From contig JAHRBC010000006.1 of NCBI GenBank assembly GCA_022702545.1, forward strand, positions 2,356,001 through 2,420,000: DNA of 64,000 nucleotides. The letters run 5' to 3'. This document shows, one piece after another, positions 23,037-33,930 of this stretch. Each line of letters opens with the position of its first letter. Within the stretch, counting starts at the first letter, position 1. The translations under genes and the position numbers were made by a program. Origin of the DNA: Phycomyces nitens. Lineage: Eukaryota > Mucoromycota > Mucoromycetes > Mucorales > Phycomycetaceae. Under the pieces are notes generated by a model, which saw nothing but the letters and a program-made list of their open reading frames with translations, did not search any database and was not told the origin of the DNA.

Positions 23037-23048
23037 GGGGCTTGTGAT
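23037..23048 (+). pseudogene. 5' end of a split tRNA-like gene
   Basis: GGGGCTTGTGAT abuts the tRNA-Ala 5' end with no spacer. Joined to 40547-40608, i.e. removing the LTR element and one TGAT duplicate, it gives a 74-nt tRNA-like sequence with a perfect GGGGCTT/AAGCCCC acceptor stem. See the 3' part at 40543-40608. Confidence 0.65.
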
Positions 23049-24235
23049 TGACACGGGTGTTGTAGGGTTTCCAGCTTCGCCCACTTCTCTCCATTTCACG
23101 TGACTTTTCCAAGGCCTTCTCTGCTAGAAAGTGTGACGTAGCATCCTGATCAACTTGGCAACGTCACCTTTCTCCATTTGCAAGTCACCTTATTTCCCAT
23201 ATCTCCCTTTTTTCCGCACTTCTTTGATTTTCCATATTTGTCACCCTCGCTCTCATTTCAAACCCCTCCTATCCATTTCCACATTTATCCATTGTACACT
23301 ATTTTTGTCATCTATCTTCCTTTCCCTTCTCCCCACGTTGCTGTCTGTGCGCACTTATCTTTCTCTTCATGTTATCTACCTCTTTACACCCTCTCACATC
23401 GGCACTTCATTTTATTCATACCCCTTCATATCTTTGTCCTTTCTCTCACACTGCTCATTTTATCATATTACTGTTATCCATATCTTCATACTTCATATCT
23501 ACATTGTCTTTGCACATTTTCATATCTCATTTTTCTTATCATATTTGTCCTCCATTTTTATATTATCACCTTCACTGTATATCCCATTTTCTCATACTAT
23601 CATATCTTATTTTGTCTTATCATCTCATACCTCTCCCCCCAAAGTCATTATTATTCTTATCCATTATCTCATATACTGTTCTATTTTTCATTCACACACC
23701 CAATTCCTATATTTTATTATTAATCAATTCACCATTTATCACTAAGTAACATTTTACGAAGTCTATATAAGAGACTAAAAATTCAATCAATAAACATGAT
23801 CAGTTATCTCTCTCTTATTTTCCGTCCCTGAATTAGTGAATTGTCTTGTATAGAAATTCCTAAACATACTTCGTGCCAAGATTGATTTTTCTTTTCATCC
23901 TTTTCCCTTTTTCCTGATTTTGTAACTTCCCAGTACCTTGCTGTCAACTTGATTAATTGTCCTGAGCGAAATTATCTAGTTCTCTCTCTCTCTTTGTATC
24001 CCTATCTTTGTATCCGTTGCTGCCAAGAATATATTTAACTGTCCCGAGCGAAGTTCATCTATCTCTTTCTATTCTCTCACCTTCTTCCTTTCTTGTCCTC
24101 TTGCTGTCTTTGAATCGCGGTTTTACCCCCGTTATATTCATTCTTTATCGCACCCTCGTTATTGTCAACGAAGTGGTATTCAAATTAATATATTTTCTGA
24201 CTCGTTATCACACACAACAAACTCAACACGCGTCA
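23049..24235 (+). repeat. 5' LTR (1187 bp)
   Basis: Collinear with 25006-25417 + 32370-32867 + 40260-40542 with scattered mismatches. It has a TATA-like TATATAAG at 23764-23771 followed by CAATCAATAAA near 23785, as expected for U3/R. Its open frames (for example 23155-23749) are pyrimidine-rich read-throughs without domain features, and I do not call them genes. Confidence 0.75.
23764..23771 (+). promoter_or_regulatory. TATA box and poly(A)-like signal in the LTR
   Basis: TATATAAG is followed about 20 bp later by CAATAAA. The same pair is conserved in the second LTR at about 32678-32706. Orientation fits transcription to the right. Confidence 0.5.
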
Positions 24236-25005
24236 TGATGAAACGTGTGTTGTAGAGAGGTTCGGTTTTAACCATAAAGCTGGACCAAGGGCCCGGATAT
24301 AGACGTAGGAGGTATTGGAGGCCGGGCTAGCCCGAGTAAGAAGTCTGAGCCGAGTGAGTTGGGCGGGTTTCCGGTGAGGTGACGTTGGCAGGGCAATCCC
24401 CAAGTTTCTATATTTTTCTTTCTTCCCAGTCTTTTCCCGTTTTTATTTTATCACATTTATTTATTTTCTTTTTTATATTATTTTCTTTTCTATTTCTTTT
24501 GTGAATCCTTGACACCTTCTTGCATGATTGCACCATTTTACACCTCTTTAAACAATTGTCTTTGTACAATGTACTTCTTCCATTTTTTACCTTTATTATT
24601 TTTACAATATTTTTATACTATACATTATTACACTTGTCTAGAATTGCATCATTTTATTCACTTATTTCTTTATTCTTTGCTTTACATTGACTGTGATGGC
24701 ACAATTACATCCATTTATTTTATTATTTTTGGTTATTCTTTTTCAATTCTGAATGTCTATAAAAGACATTCAGTTTTCAATCCATAAAAGATATCTTTTG
24801 TTGGGTTTAATACCAGTTCTATTTTATTTTATTTGTACTTTTCGATCTCTGAAGAGCAGTGATATTTTGCCTGGTTACATTTTAGGAATATACTGTTGAG
24901 TTTCATTAGTCATTTTCTTTATCTTTATTATCGTTTTATTATTTGCCATCGTTCGTCACTATACACAACCGTATACACACATCACACATCACTTGACTAC
25001 TTGGT
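24236..25005 (+). other. internal region between the LTRs
   Basis: 770 bp. It begins with a GC-richer block (24240-24410), then a T-rich block. The longest frame (24509-24787) lacks recognisable features. No gag/pol, no convincing primer-binding site and no polypurine tract were found. Confidence 0.5.
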
Positions 25006-25417
25006 TGACACGGATATTGTAGGGTTTCCAGCTTTGCCCACTTCTCTCCATTACACGTGACTTTTCCAAGGCCTTCTCTGCTAGAAAGTGTGACATAGCA
25101 TCCTGATCAACTTGGCAACGTCACCTTTCCCCATTTGCAAGTCATCTTATTTCTCATATCTCCCTTTTTTTCCGCACTTCTTTGATTTTCCATATTTGTC
25201 ACCCTCGCTCTCATTTCAAACCCCTCCTATCCATTTCCATATTTATCCATTGTACACTATTTTTGTCATCTATCTTCCCTTCCCTTCTCCCCACATTGCT
25301 GTCTGTGCGCACTTATCTTTCTCTTCATGTTATCTATCTCTTTACACCCTCTCACGCATCGGCACTTCATTTTATTCATACCCCTTCATATCTCTGTCCC
25401 TTCTCTCACACTGCTCA
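25006..25417 (+). repeat. 3' LTR, segment 1
   Basis: Matches 23049-23457 of the 5' LTR. The sequence stops at TGCTCA, where CACTA element I begins; TCA at 25415-25417 is the target duplication. Confidence 0.85.
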
Positions 25418-25660
25418 CACTGGAAAAACAACCCTGAATACACTAGTGGCCAAGTTGCCCTGAACTGGTATTAATGTGGGGTCGTTTTCCAACTCAACTG
25501 TTTTTCTTGTGTTCATGTCAAAAATATAATATTGGCATTTTCTATTGGCCCAGATATAATAAGCATTAGAGTATTACTTTGTATTGTTATAAAAGTATAG
25601 CAAATAAAATATATGTAACACTCGTTTCCTTTTAATTTTATCATTACAAACATAAACAAC

Positions 25661-28600
25661 ATGTCTTCTGCCAGCAGTATCTACAATGTCAAGTGCTATT
25701 GCACTGTATGCGGTGATAATGAGGAAGGATATACCTTTGTGACAAGAAGAACGGCTCAACATCATAACAAAAGAGCGAGAGTAGAGGAAGCATTTAGAAC
25801 TTCAAGAGGTATTTTATTTAAAACAACAGTAGTGTATTTTAATACTAATATTATATAATAATAAAAGACTCGCAAATAAGTGCGATGGAAGTTGATACTG
25901 GGTGTAAGAAATATTTATTAAAATGTTACTAGTGTCTAACCAACTATTATATTCTATATTCGTAGCTATTCTGATTCACCAACCTGGAGCCGCGGAGGAG
26001 AGTGGTCAGACAAATGTACCTGTTTCGGAACCTGCGTTCATGTTTGACAATGATGTCTCCATTGGGAATGATGATGAAGACAATGGCGCTGGCAATGGCA
26101 ATGACAGCGATGATGAAGAAGATGTTGTTGAGATTGAGCTCGAGGAGTTGGACGTCGAAGGTTTGTATTAAATTCTTGAATAAAAGAAAAAGCCTGAAAA
26201 AATTAAGTATTAATATTTTCTTTTTTCTTTTTTACAATAGCCCCTTTTGGTGCTCCTGGTATGCCTGAGAACCCAGTTCACAAATTCGTTGCCATTTTTG
26301 CTGTACTGTTCATATCCCGTTACGTGGTCAACAAGGGTTCTGTTGTCTTGATCGAGTTCATCAACGAGCTCTTGAAGATTTACGAGCAGGATTTCCAGCT
26401 TCCAACAAGTCTTCTTGGTCTCCAACGCATGACTGGATTTTCTGAGATATCCAAGGGGATCAACCGATTTGTAGCATGCCAGGATTGTCACAAAATTTAT
26501 AACGAATGTACCACAGTTCCTCCCACCTGTGTGTTCCAGAAGATTGGATCAAACTCTGTCTGCGGGTGCAAGTTGATGAAGGAGTCGTCCGTTGGTGCCT
26601 TGACGCCCAAAAGGGTATTCGTATACCAGTCTGTCAAGCATGCCATGAAGACACTCTTTCTTCGTCCAGGCTTTGAAGCCAAGATCAGACACTGGAATAC
26701 AGATCTCAAGATTCCTCAGACAATGTGTGATGTTTACGACGGTGCAATGTGGAAGGAGATCAAGGATGTGAATGGTGCCCAGTTCACTGCTGAACCACGC
26801 TCTCTCATGTTGGCCCTCAACATTGACTGGTTCCAGCCATTTGATGGTGTGGTTTACTCTTGCGGTGCCATGTACTTGGTAGTCAACAATCTACCTAGGG
26901 AGGAACGTTTTAAGGCAGAAAACACAATCCTCGTTGGTCTCATGCCTGGACCCAAAGAGCCAAGATCTGAAGAGATCAACCACTACCTGGAGCCGTTGGT
27001 GGATGAGTTGAACGAGCTCTATATAGGAATGAATATTCCAACATTCGAGCAGCCAACTGGTGCCAGTGTCCGTGCTGCGTTGATGATGGTGGCGTGTGAC
27101 ATCCCTGCTGCCAGGAAGACAAGTGGATTTACTGCCCACAACAGCACACGTGCATGTTATAAATGCGATCGTCAATTCTCTCGTCTGGAAGGCACAGCCA
27201 GTGTCGATTTTTGTGGGTTCGAGTTTGCTGAGTGGAGACTGGCAAATGGTGCTGTAAACCGGGTGCATGCTGAGGTGTGGAAGAGTGCAAGTACACCCTC
27301 AGAAAGACATCAGCTGGAGGTCGAAAATGGTGTTCGATGGTCGCAGCTGCATCGTCTTGGATACTTTGATCTAGTACGTGGAACGATCATCGATCCCATG
27401 CACAATCTTTTCTGGGCACGGCGAAGAGAATGCTGGAGAAGTGGACTGCCAGTGGTCTACTTACAGACAGAGACCTGCGTGAGATGCAGAAGATGGCCGA
27501 AACGATGGTGCTGCCCGTTGGATACAGCACATTGAAGACAAAGATTGGCAAGGGGTTCCCCCGTATGAAAGCAGACGAGTGGAAGTCGTGGGTGCTCATT
27601 TACTCCCCTGTTTTGTTGAGAGGTATTCTCCCATCTGAAAATTTCCGTAGCTGGATTGATTTCGTTGATGCATGTCGTTTACTTGTCAAGCCAACGATAA
27701 CCTATGACGATGTCGAGTCAGCTCACCTCCATCTCCAGCAATTCTGTCAATCGTGCGAAACCCTTTATCCTGCAACAATCCTCACCTGCAACATGCACCT
27801 GCACCTTCATCTTCGCGATACAATTCGTGATTTTGGACCCGTGTACGGTTACTGGCTCTTTGGGTTCGAGAGATTTAACAGCTTGCTAAAGAACATCAAC
27901 ACTAACAGAAAAGATGGTTTCGAGATGACATATATGAAGAACTTCTTAGAAGACGTTTACAAAAAGACTATGTCCATGCCACTTTCCTTAATTCAAATCA
28001 TGCCCTCTTCTCTCCTGTCCTTCAAAAACTCACCTCGACCACACCTGCCATCATCTCCTCTCCTTCCAACACGCACTGCACCTTTGACTTGCAAAACTTT
28101 GTCCAACTTTCCTTAAACGCATCAATTCCTGTCAAAGGCAACGAACCACTCCCTCCTTCCGCATTCCCTCTTTCAACAAGTAGAACATCATCAATAAGCG
28201 ATATTCATTATCCTTATTTGTTGGAGTACTACAAACAAACCTATGACATTCCAGACCTTGTTCATTATCACTATGCCTCCCTCTCTCCATTCTTTGTTGA
28301 CAATCAGGTCCAAAAACTGAAATCAATTGATCTTCTTGGTCAAACATATGTTGGCAAAAGTAGCTCCATCAGTCGTGGGTCTTTTGTGCAGGCATTGTTC
28401 CTTGGTAGATTCGGAGATCATGCAAATGCATATACTGGACAAATTCAATACCTCTTCACTCATTCCTTTATGCCGCCAGCAAACCAAGATGTCTGTTCAT
28501 TCCATGGAATTCAGCATACCCAACACGTTTTCGCTTTTGTCCGATGGCTTCCTCTGTCTCCTGATAGATCGCGAGAAGATGATGGTGTTGACATTTGCCT

Positions 28601-28739
28601 GCCTGAATTTTCTGACGATGACTTTCAGTGCATCTTGCCTGTACATCGAATCTTGCTGGAGGTGGCAACTGCTGAATGCACAGAAAACAATATGACAACA
28701 ACACTGGTAATTCCTCTACCAAAGAAACAATATGCTTAA
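25661..28739 (+). pseudogene. tnp2-type transposase of element I, two 1-nt deletions
   Basis: Exons 25661-25808, 25868-25903, 25966-26160 and 26241-28739. Exon 1 encodes a Cys/His cluster (KCYCTVC, HH), exon 3 an acidic linker (NDSDDEEDVVEIELEELD), and exon 4 the tnp2 catalytic domain with NIDWFQPFDG, MPGPKEPRSEE, CDIPAARKTSGF, DPMHNLF and GPVYGYWLFGFERFN. Frames shift at about 27412 (one T short in CTTTTC) and about 27966 (one A short in an A-run). The exon sum is 2878 nt; adding two bases gives 2880, exactly 960 codons. Both lesions are in homopolymers, so sequencing error is an alternative to genuine decay. Confidence 0.9.
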
Positions 28740-28859
28740 TAAAAATATATGCCTTCCTCTTTCCTTCAAAACAAATATTTCTTTACCTCTAAATATATAT
28801 TATTAAGATAAAGTGCAATGATCATTTGAGAAGAGTATTGTTTTAAAAAATCAAAAAAA

Positions 28860-29988
28860 TTATTTGTCATCTCTGATGGTCCACTGTGGTGGGGGAGGAA
28901 ACATGCTGGCAGGGACTGGTTTTTCCACCACAGCGACAAGAGATCTTCTGATCAGCTGTCGAGCATTGTTGCCCAAGTTGGCACGGGCATACAAGTCAAC
29001 CATTCCAAGGAATTGGTTGAACTAAAGGACAATTAGTTTCTATTTATTATATTTCAAAAACAATAAACTTGGCTGGAAAACAATTTACCTTGTCACTTCG
29101 CCAACTTGGGCGCTGGACGCGAATGATGCGTACACCTGGGACTCCAGGTGTCTCATCACCAGACTCGCCTTCGGACATTGCTTCTTCCTGGAGAAGATTG
29201 GAGCAATCCTTCTCCATGGCGGCATCAATGGCAGCCTTGTTCTTGGCATAGGCAAGGCCACGGCGTTTGAGGTGCTAGAGAGCAATTTATATTAATATTA
29301 CTCTTAAAACTAAGCTCTGATTAGAATATAAAACACAACTTACATCACCCTCACGAGAAGAGCGCCGTGTCTTTGCCTTTGAGGCATCCCTCTTACTAGG
29401 ATCCTCTTTCTCCTGGCGCCACCGACTGCGGAAGTTTGTGTGAAGCTTGTTACGAATGTCACTTTTTCGCAACTTGGAGTTGCGAGAATTTGACACCAGG
29501 TAGCTCATCATGTTTGCCACCAACTCTTTGTTCGGGCTTTTGTTGAAGTGGACTTTGGTGTTCCACCTGGGCTTGTTGTTGTTGGCCTCAATTTCGCCCT
29601 GGTCGTTCGACTTGAACGTTGGTGACCACAGGTAGTCATTAATAAGTCTCTATTTTATTGCATTAAATTAGTGGATTATTATTACTCTGTTACTTACAAG
29701 CACTTCAGTGATGTCCTTTGCTCGTGGCTCAGGAATACCGTCAACAGGAGTGCCGACAACTGGGGCCACGGCAACAGGAACCACTGGCACAGCATTTGAA
29801 GGCTGACCAGCGTTGGTGTTGTCTCCAACAAGTACACCGATTCTACCATTCATCGTGGTAATCTCTCTTTGCACTGAAACCATGTTAGTGCCCATGGTCA
29901 CCATATATTTCTCCATGGCTATCATTTTCTCCATCATCTGAGAAGCCTCAGAACTGGGTCGAGGAGCAAGATTACGTCTGTTTGCCAT
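28860..29988 (-). CDS. accessory protein of element I (CACTGG family)
   Basis: Four exons, 29988-29698, 29649-29344, 29274-29089 and 29021-28860 (291, 306, 186, 162 nt), encode 314 residues without lesions. Layout: MANRRNLAPRP start; amphipathic, probably coiled-coil helix at about residues 17-60 (MMEKMIAMEKYMVTMG); Pro/Val-rich linker to about residue 95; a core with NNNKPRW and KSPNKELV; a basic stretch (KAKTRRSSREGD, HLKRRG); and a C-terminal segment with RPSWRSD and a proline run. Copies in A and F keep the 186-nt exon (A) and the 306-nt exon (F) at identical lengths. I recognise no known domain. A transposon-end-binding role is inferred from its place in a two-gene CACTA element. Confidence 0.85.
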
Positions 29989-30403
29989 AGTCTAAAAAAT
30001 ATAAAATAATATATTACTCAATTATCAATTATCTTTATTTTATGGGGTCTTATAAAATATGTAATATCTTATACATACAATTGTTTTATTAAAAGTTTTT
30101 TGGAAGCAGAAGAGTGTGTTGTGTGAGAACAGGTCTTTTAGAATATAAAATACAGAGTATTTATAACTAAAGAGAGTTTGGTGGGTGGATCCAAAAAGAC
30201 TTCTTGTACACATTAATGAACAGCACCATTATTGCTTTTGGATTCTATCCATTACACCTATTCTGTCTCTGTTTCAAATTATATATCCTTGTATTTTTTT
30301 TGTCTTTTTTGCCCTTTTTTCCTTTCTCTTGTTTCCTTATATCCAGGCCTATTTTTTTCTTTTTACACCTCTTTACACTAAAAAATTGGCGGCTTCCTTA
30401 TAA

Positions 30404-31440
30404 ACATGCGCTCATTCCAATACATCCTGCCTGCATTGCTCATCCAAACAATCTGTGGTCAGTTGAATGTGCCTTTAGCATCTCGCAAATTATCCTGACT
30501 CTCTTTCTTTATTTTATAGACCTCCTCAACTCACACAGCTTATTATATGGTTCAATCATCAATATTGGGCTAAAAAATCTTTTCGTGTCAAACAATTTTC
30601 TATTCTAACGTTGCTTATTTTATTGTAGACCACACCACCAATCACCCCATCTACCTCTTCCTTCATGTATGTTTGTAATCATAATGGTAATATCTTTTCT
30701 TAGTCTTTGTATGTTTTATAATATTATTCTGATCCTCTCTTTTTATCTTATAGCCCTCCGCCACTCACACGGTCTATTATATGGGTATCGTCATCAGTGT
30801 CATGGTAAAAAGAACCTTTTGGTGTCAAACTTTTTTTGTCCAACATTGTTTATTCTACTTGGGTCACCCCCATCACACCCTGTCCATCTCTTCCATCATC
30901 TACAACTGGTTATCATAATGGTAATGCCGTTTCTTGGTCTATACTTTTCTATAATATTATTCTTATTCTCTCTTTTTATTTTATAGACATATTCCGCTCA
31001 CACGCCTATTATATGGTATGGTCATCAGTGGCATGATAAAAAATCGTGTCAAATAATTTTCTCCTTTAATGTTTCTTATTTTACTATAGACCGCCGCCAT
31101 CAATCACCCCATCTGGCTCCTCCATCATCTACAACTGTTATTATAATGGTAATGCTGTCTCTTAGTATTTATGCTTTCCATAACACTATTCTGATTCTCT
31201 CTTTTTATCTTATAGACCTCCTCTACTCAAATGGTCTATTATATGGTATCGTCATTGGTGGCTTGGTAAAAAAATATTTTCGTGTCAAACTATTTTCTCC
31301 TCTATCGTTTCTTATTCTACTATAGGCCACCGCCATCAATCACCCCATCTGGCTCCTCCATCATCTACGGCCGGTTATCATAATGGTAATGCCATTTCTT
31401 GGTCTTTATGATTTTCTATAATATTATTCTGGCTATTTAC
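30404..31440 (+). repeat. tandem array of ~235-bp units bounded by splice-like sites
   Basis: About four units. Each holds two blocks (~59 and ~50 nt) preceded by T-rich…TATAG and followed by ATGGTAA, GTATCG or GTAAAA. Acceptor-like sites fall at 30519, 30628, 30753, 30986, 31089, 31215 and 31325, with a degenerate one near 30862; spacing alternates around 109 and 125. An ATG at 30403-30405 opens a hydrophobic, signal-peptide-like start (MRSFQYILPALLIQTICG) just before the array. Frames do not stay open through the units. The array is repeated in inverse orientation in element F (61877-62760). It may be a spliced transcript or only a subterminal repeat. Confidence 0.6.
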
Positions 31441-32366
31441 TAATATTGTTCTATATTCTTAATAAGAATCTATTGTCGGCTGTTACATAACATCCCTCTA
31501 CTTAATCGCCATCTCTGCTTCTGGTATGTAAATCAATTTTTCTATCCCCCAATTCACCCATATTAATTTATTTTACCCCATCTCTAGTCAACCTAATCAT
31601 ACCAGATGCCATGCCGCACAACTCATCCCCTCTTTGTCCATTCTTATCCATTCCTTACAATGTAAGTATAATATACCTCGCATCTTAAACAACACCCGCA
31701 CTCTTGAATGTATGTCACTAATACTACCTTTATTATATAAGAACACTGCCGCAACCACCCAAATCGCTGTCGGACCTTATTTTCAGGTATTGTTCAGTAG
31801 AGAAGCACCCGATCCAAGTAGTATCAAGTAGGCCGGTAGAAGCGGCAAGGATAGACAGTAATAGTATTAGAGCTTGTGTATAGAACCATTCTATTCTTTC
31901 CAATAAACACAAATATAAACCATAAAAAACCTAATAAGTACGGGATATAAAATAATTGAGAGTATATCACTGGCTAAGAGTAATAAAAAACGATACCAAA
32001 ATCAAAGAAACACTAGTGTGTGGTGTAGTCTAGGTACCTAGACTATACTTTTACAATTGTTAACGACGAATCATAGTGAGCCTCATCAATATGTTTTAAT
32101 AGCCTTATTAAAGTATTACACATAAAATTAAGCTTTACACAGGCCATTCTGGTATTCACTTCAAGTTGACATATTAAGAATACCAACTCCCCTTACTAGC
32201 ATCACCCCTAGTGGAAAAAGCACTAGTGTTTAGCGCGAAAATGTCCATGAGTCAAAGGTACCTTGTGTACTAGACATTTGTTTACGTAAACTCTAGTGTA
32301 TACATTAACTTTGTCCACTTTTACACCCACCTGTACACCAGTGTATATCAAATTGTTTTCCCAGTG
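31441..32366. other. 3' subterminal region of element I
   Basis: Non-coding. It includes a 20-bp perfect palindrome at 32026-32045 with GGTACC at its centre, ACACTAGTGT near 32010, and further CTAGTG or CACTAG motifs near 32205-32230 and 32290. Such short repeated motifs near both ends fit protein-binding sites of a CACTA element. Confidence 0.5.
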
Positions 32367-32867
32367 TCACTTTATCATATTACTGTTATCCATATCTTCA
32401 TACTTCATATTTACATTGTCTTCACACATTTTCATATCTCATTTTGTCTTATCATATTTGTCCTCCATTTTTATATTATCACCTTCACTGTATATCCCAT
32501 TTTCTCATACTATCATATCTTATTTTGTCTTATCATCTCATACCTCTTCCCCCAAAGTCATTATTATCCTTATCCATTATCTCATATACTATTCTATTTT
32601 TCATTTACACACCCAATTTCTATATTTTATTATTAATCAATTCATCATTTATCACTAAGTAACATTTTACAAAGTCTATATAAGAGACCAAAATTTCAAT
32701 CAATAAATATTATCAGTTATCTCTCTCTTATTTTCCGTCCCTGAATTAGTGAATTATCTTATATAGAAATTCCTAAACATACTTTGTGCCAAGATTGATT
32801 TTTCTTTTCATCCTTTTCCCTTTTTCCTGATTTTGTAACTTCCCAGTACCTTGCTGTCAACTTGATT
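32367..32867 (+). repeat. 3' LTR, segment 2
   Basis: Continues the LTR after element I, matching 23458-23955 of the 5' LTR, and contains the TATATAAG box. It is interrupted at 32868 by element E; ATT at 32865-32867 is the duplicated target. Confidence 0.85.
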
Positions 32868-32871
32868 CACT

Positions 32872-33050
32872 ACGGCGGAAAAAACGGTAGCTAACTACCA
32901 TTTTGGTAGCATTACTACCGTTTTTTCCCACCAAAAAAAAACGGTAGTAAAGACTCTGTATAAGGCGATTTCGGTAGCTGTTACCGTTTTTTTAGTGCGA
33001 AAAAAAAGGGTAGTTATGAGGCAGGAATAGGCACAGCTACCGTTTTTTTA
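32872..33050. promoter_or_regulatory. terminal array of inverted ACGGTAG motifs
   Basis: CGGTAG or its complement CTACCG occurs about six times in 170 bp in both orientations (near 32884, 32935, 32942, 32971, 33038, with weaker TGGTAG at 32915). The same motif is at the right end (39640-40240) and at both ends of E1 and E2. In plant CACTA elements TNPA binds repeated terminal motifs; the equivalent here is inferred. Confidence 0.65.
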
Positions 33051-33289
33051 TCCAACCAAAATCGTTTCTTTATATACTATAGCTTCTCTTTTATATTACT
33101 TTATACACTAGCACCCATTCTTTTTTTACTGCCATTTATTTGAAATAATGATTTATTTTTTATTATAATTTTGATTTATTTCAAATAATATTAAAATATA
33201 TATAATAATAATATTGAAACATACCAAAAGCAAATACTATTTAATATTATAAAATGTATATGGTACAAACCTTTTACTCAAGCTATACA

Positions 33290-33930
33290 CGATGCCAACA
33301 ACATGTTGTTATGACTTGGATAGCCTTTGGTCTTCATCAATTGCTATAAAGATATCGTGGTCAGAGAATGAAGCAATCAAATAAACCAAGCATATTGTTT
33401 TGGGTAGCATACCAGTATATATTGTGCTTGTTAATCAGCGTGCCGAGCATCTTGTTGTGGATCACTGTCATGACTTGGAAGACCTTTGGTCTTCATCAAT
33501 TGCTATAAAGATATCGTGGTCAGAGAATGAAGCAATCAAATAAACCGAGCCTATTATTTTGGATAGCATACCAGTATATATCGTGCTTGTTAATCGGTGT
33601 GCCGAGCATCTTGTTGTGGATCATTTTCATGACTTGGATGGCCTTTGGTCTTCATCAATTGCTATAAAAATATTGTGGTCAGAGAATGAAGTAATCAAAT
33701 AAACCGAGCCTATTATTTTGGATAGCATACCAGTATATGTTGTGCTTGTCAATCTGCGTGCCGAGCATCTTGTTGTGGATCACTGTCGTGACTTGGATAG
33801 TCTTTGGTCTTCATCAATTGCTATAAGAATATTGTGGTCAGAGAATGAAGCAATCAAATAAACCGAGCATATTGTTTTGGATGGCATACCAGTATATATT
33901 GTGCTTGTTAATCGGCGTGCCAAGCATCTC
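33290..33930. repeat. subterminal tandem repeat, ~159 bp x 4
   Basis: The sequence ACTTGGATRGCCTTTGGTCT recurs at about 33314, 33474, 33632 and 33790. On the minus strand each unit reads as a 90-nt block beginning CAATTGATGAAGACC and ending ATATATACTG, then GTATGC…TTTTATAG (~69 nt), i.e. exon-like and intron-like parts. E2 has two units and E1 one. Confidence 0.75.

Larger units (their letters stand above)
25418..32366 (+). mobile_element. CACTA element I (CACTGG family), 6949 bp
   Basis: The termini are CACTGGAAAAACAA at 25418 and, reading inward from 32366, CACTGGGAAAACAA. They are flanked by TCA at 25415-25417 and 32367-32369. The LTR sequence continues uninterrupted on both sides, which proves the insertion. 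It contains a tnp2-type transposase (plus), a convergent accessory gene (minus), a splice-like tandem array (30404-31440) and a subterminal region with repeated CACTAGTG and CTAGTG motifs. The accessory gene is intact; the transposase has two single-base deletions. Confidence 0.95.

Noticed and set aside
23155..23749. Long overlapping open frames in the 5' LTR, repeated at 25112-25474 and 32296-32662
   Set aside because: They arise from pyrimidine-rich sequence lacking stops in several frames at once; the two LTR copies break them differently, and no domain or start context supports coding.
30669..30986. Hydrophobic 105-residue frame as a membrane protein gene
   Set aside because: It reads through proposed intron-like parts of a 235-bp repeat whose period is not a multiple of three, so units fall in different frames; T-rich DNA gives Phe/Leu/Ile by composition.
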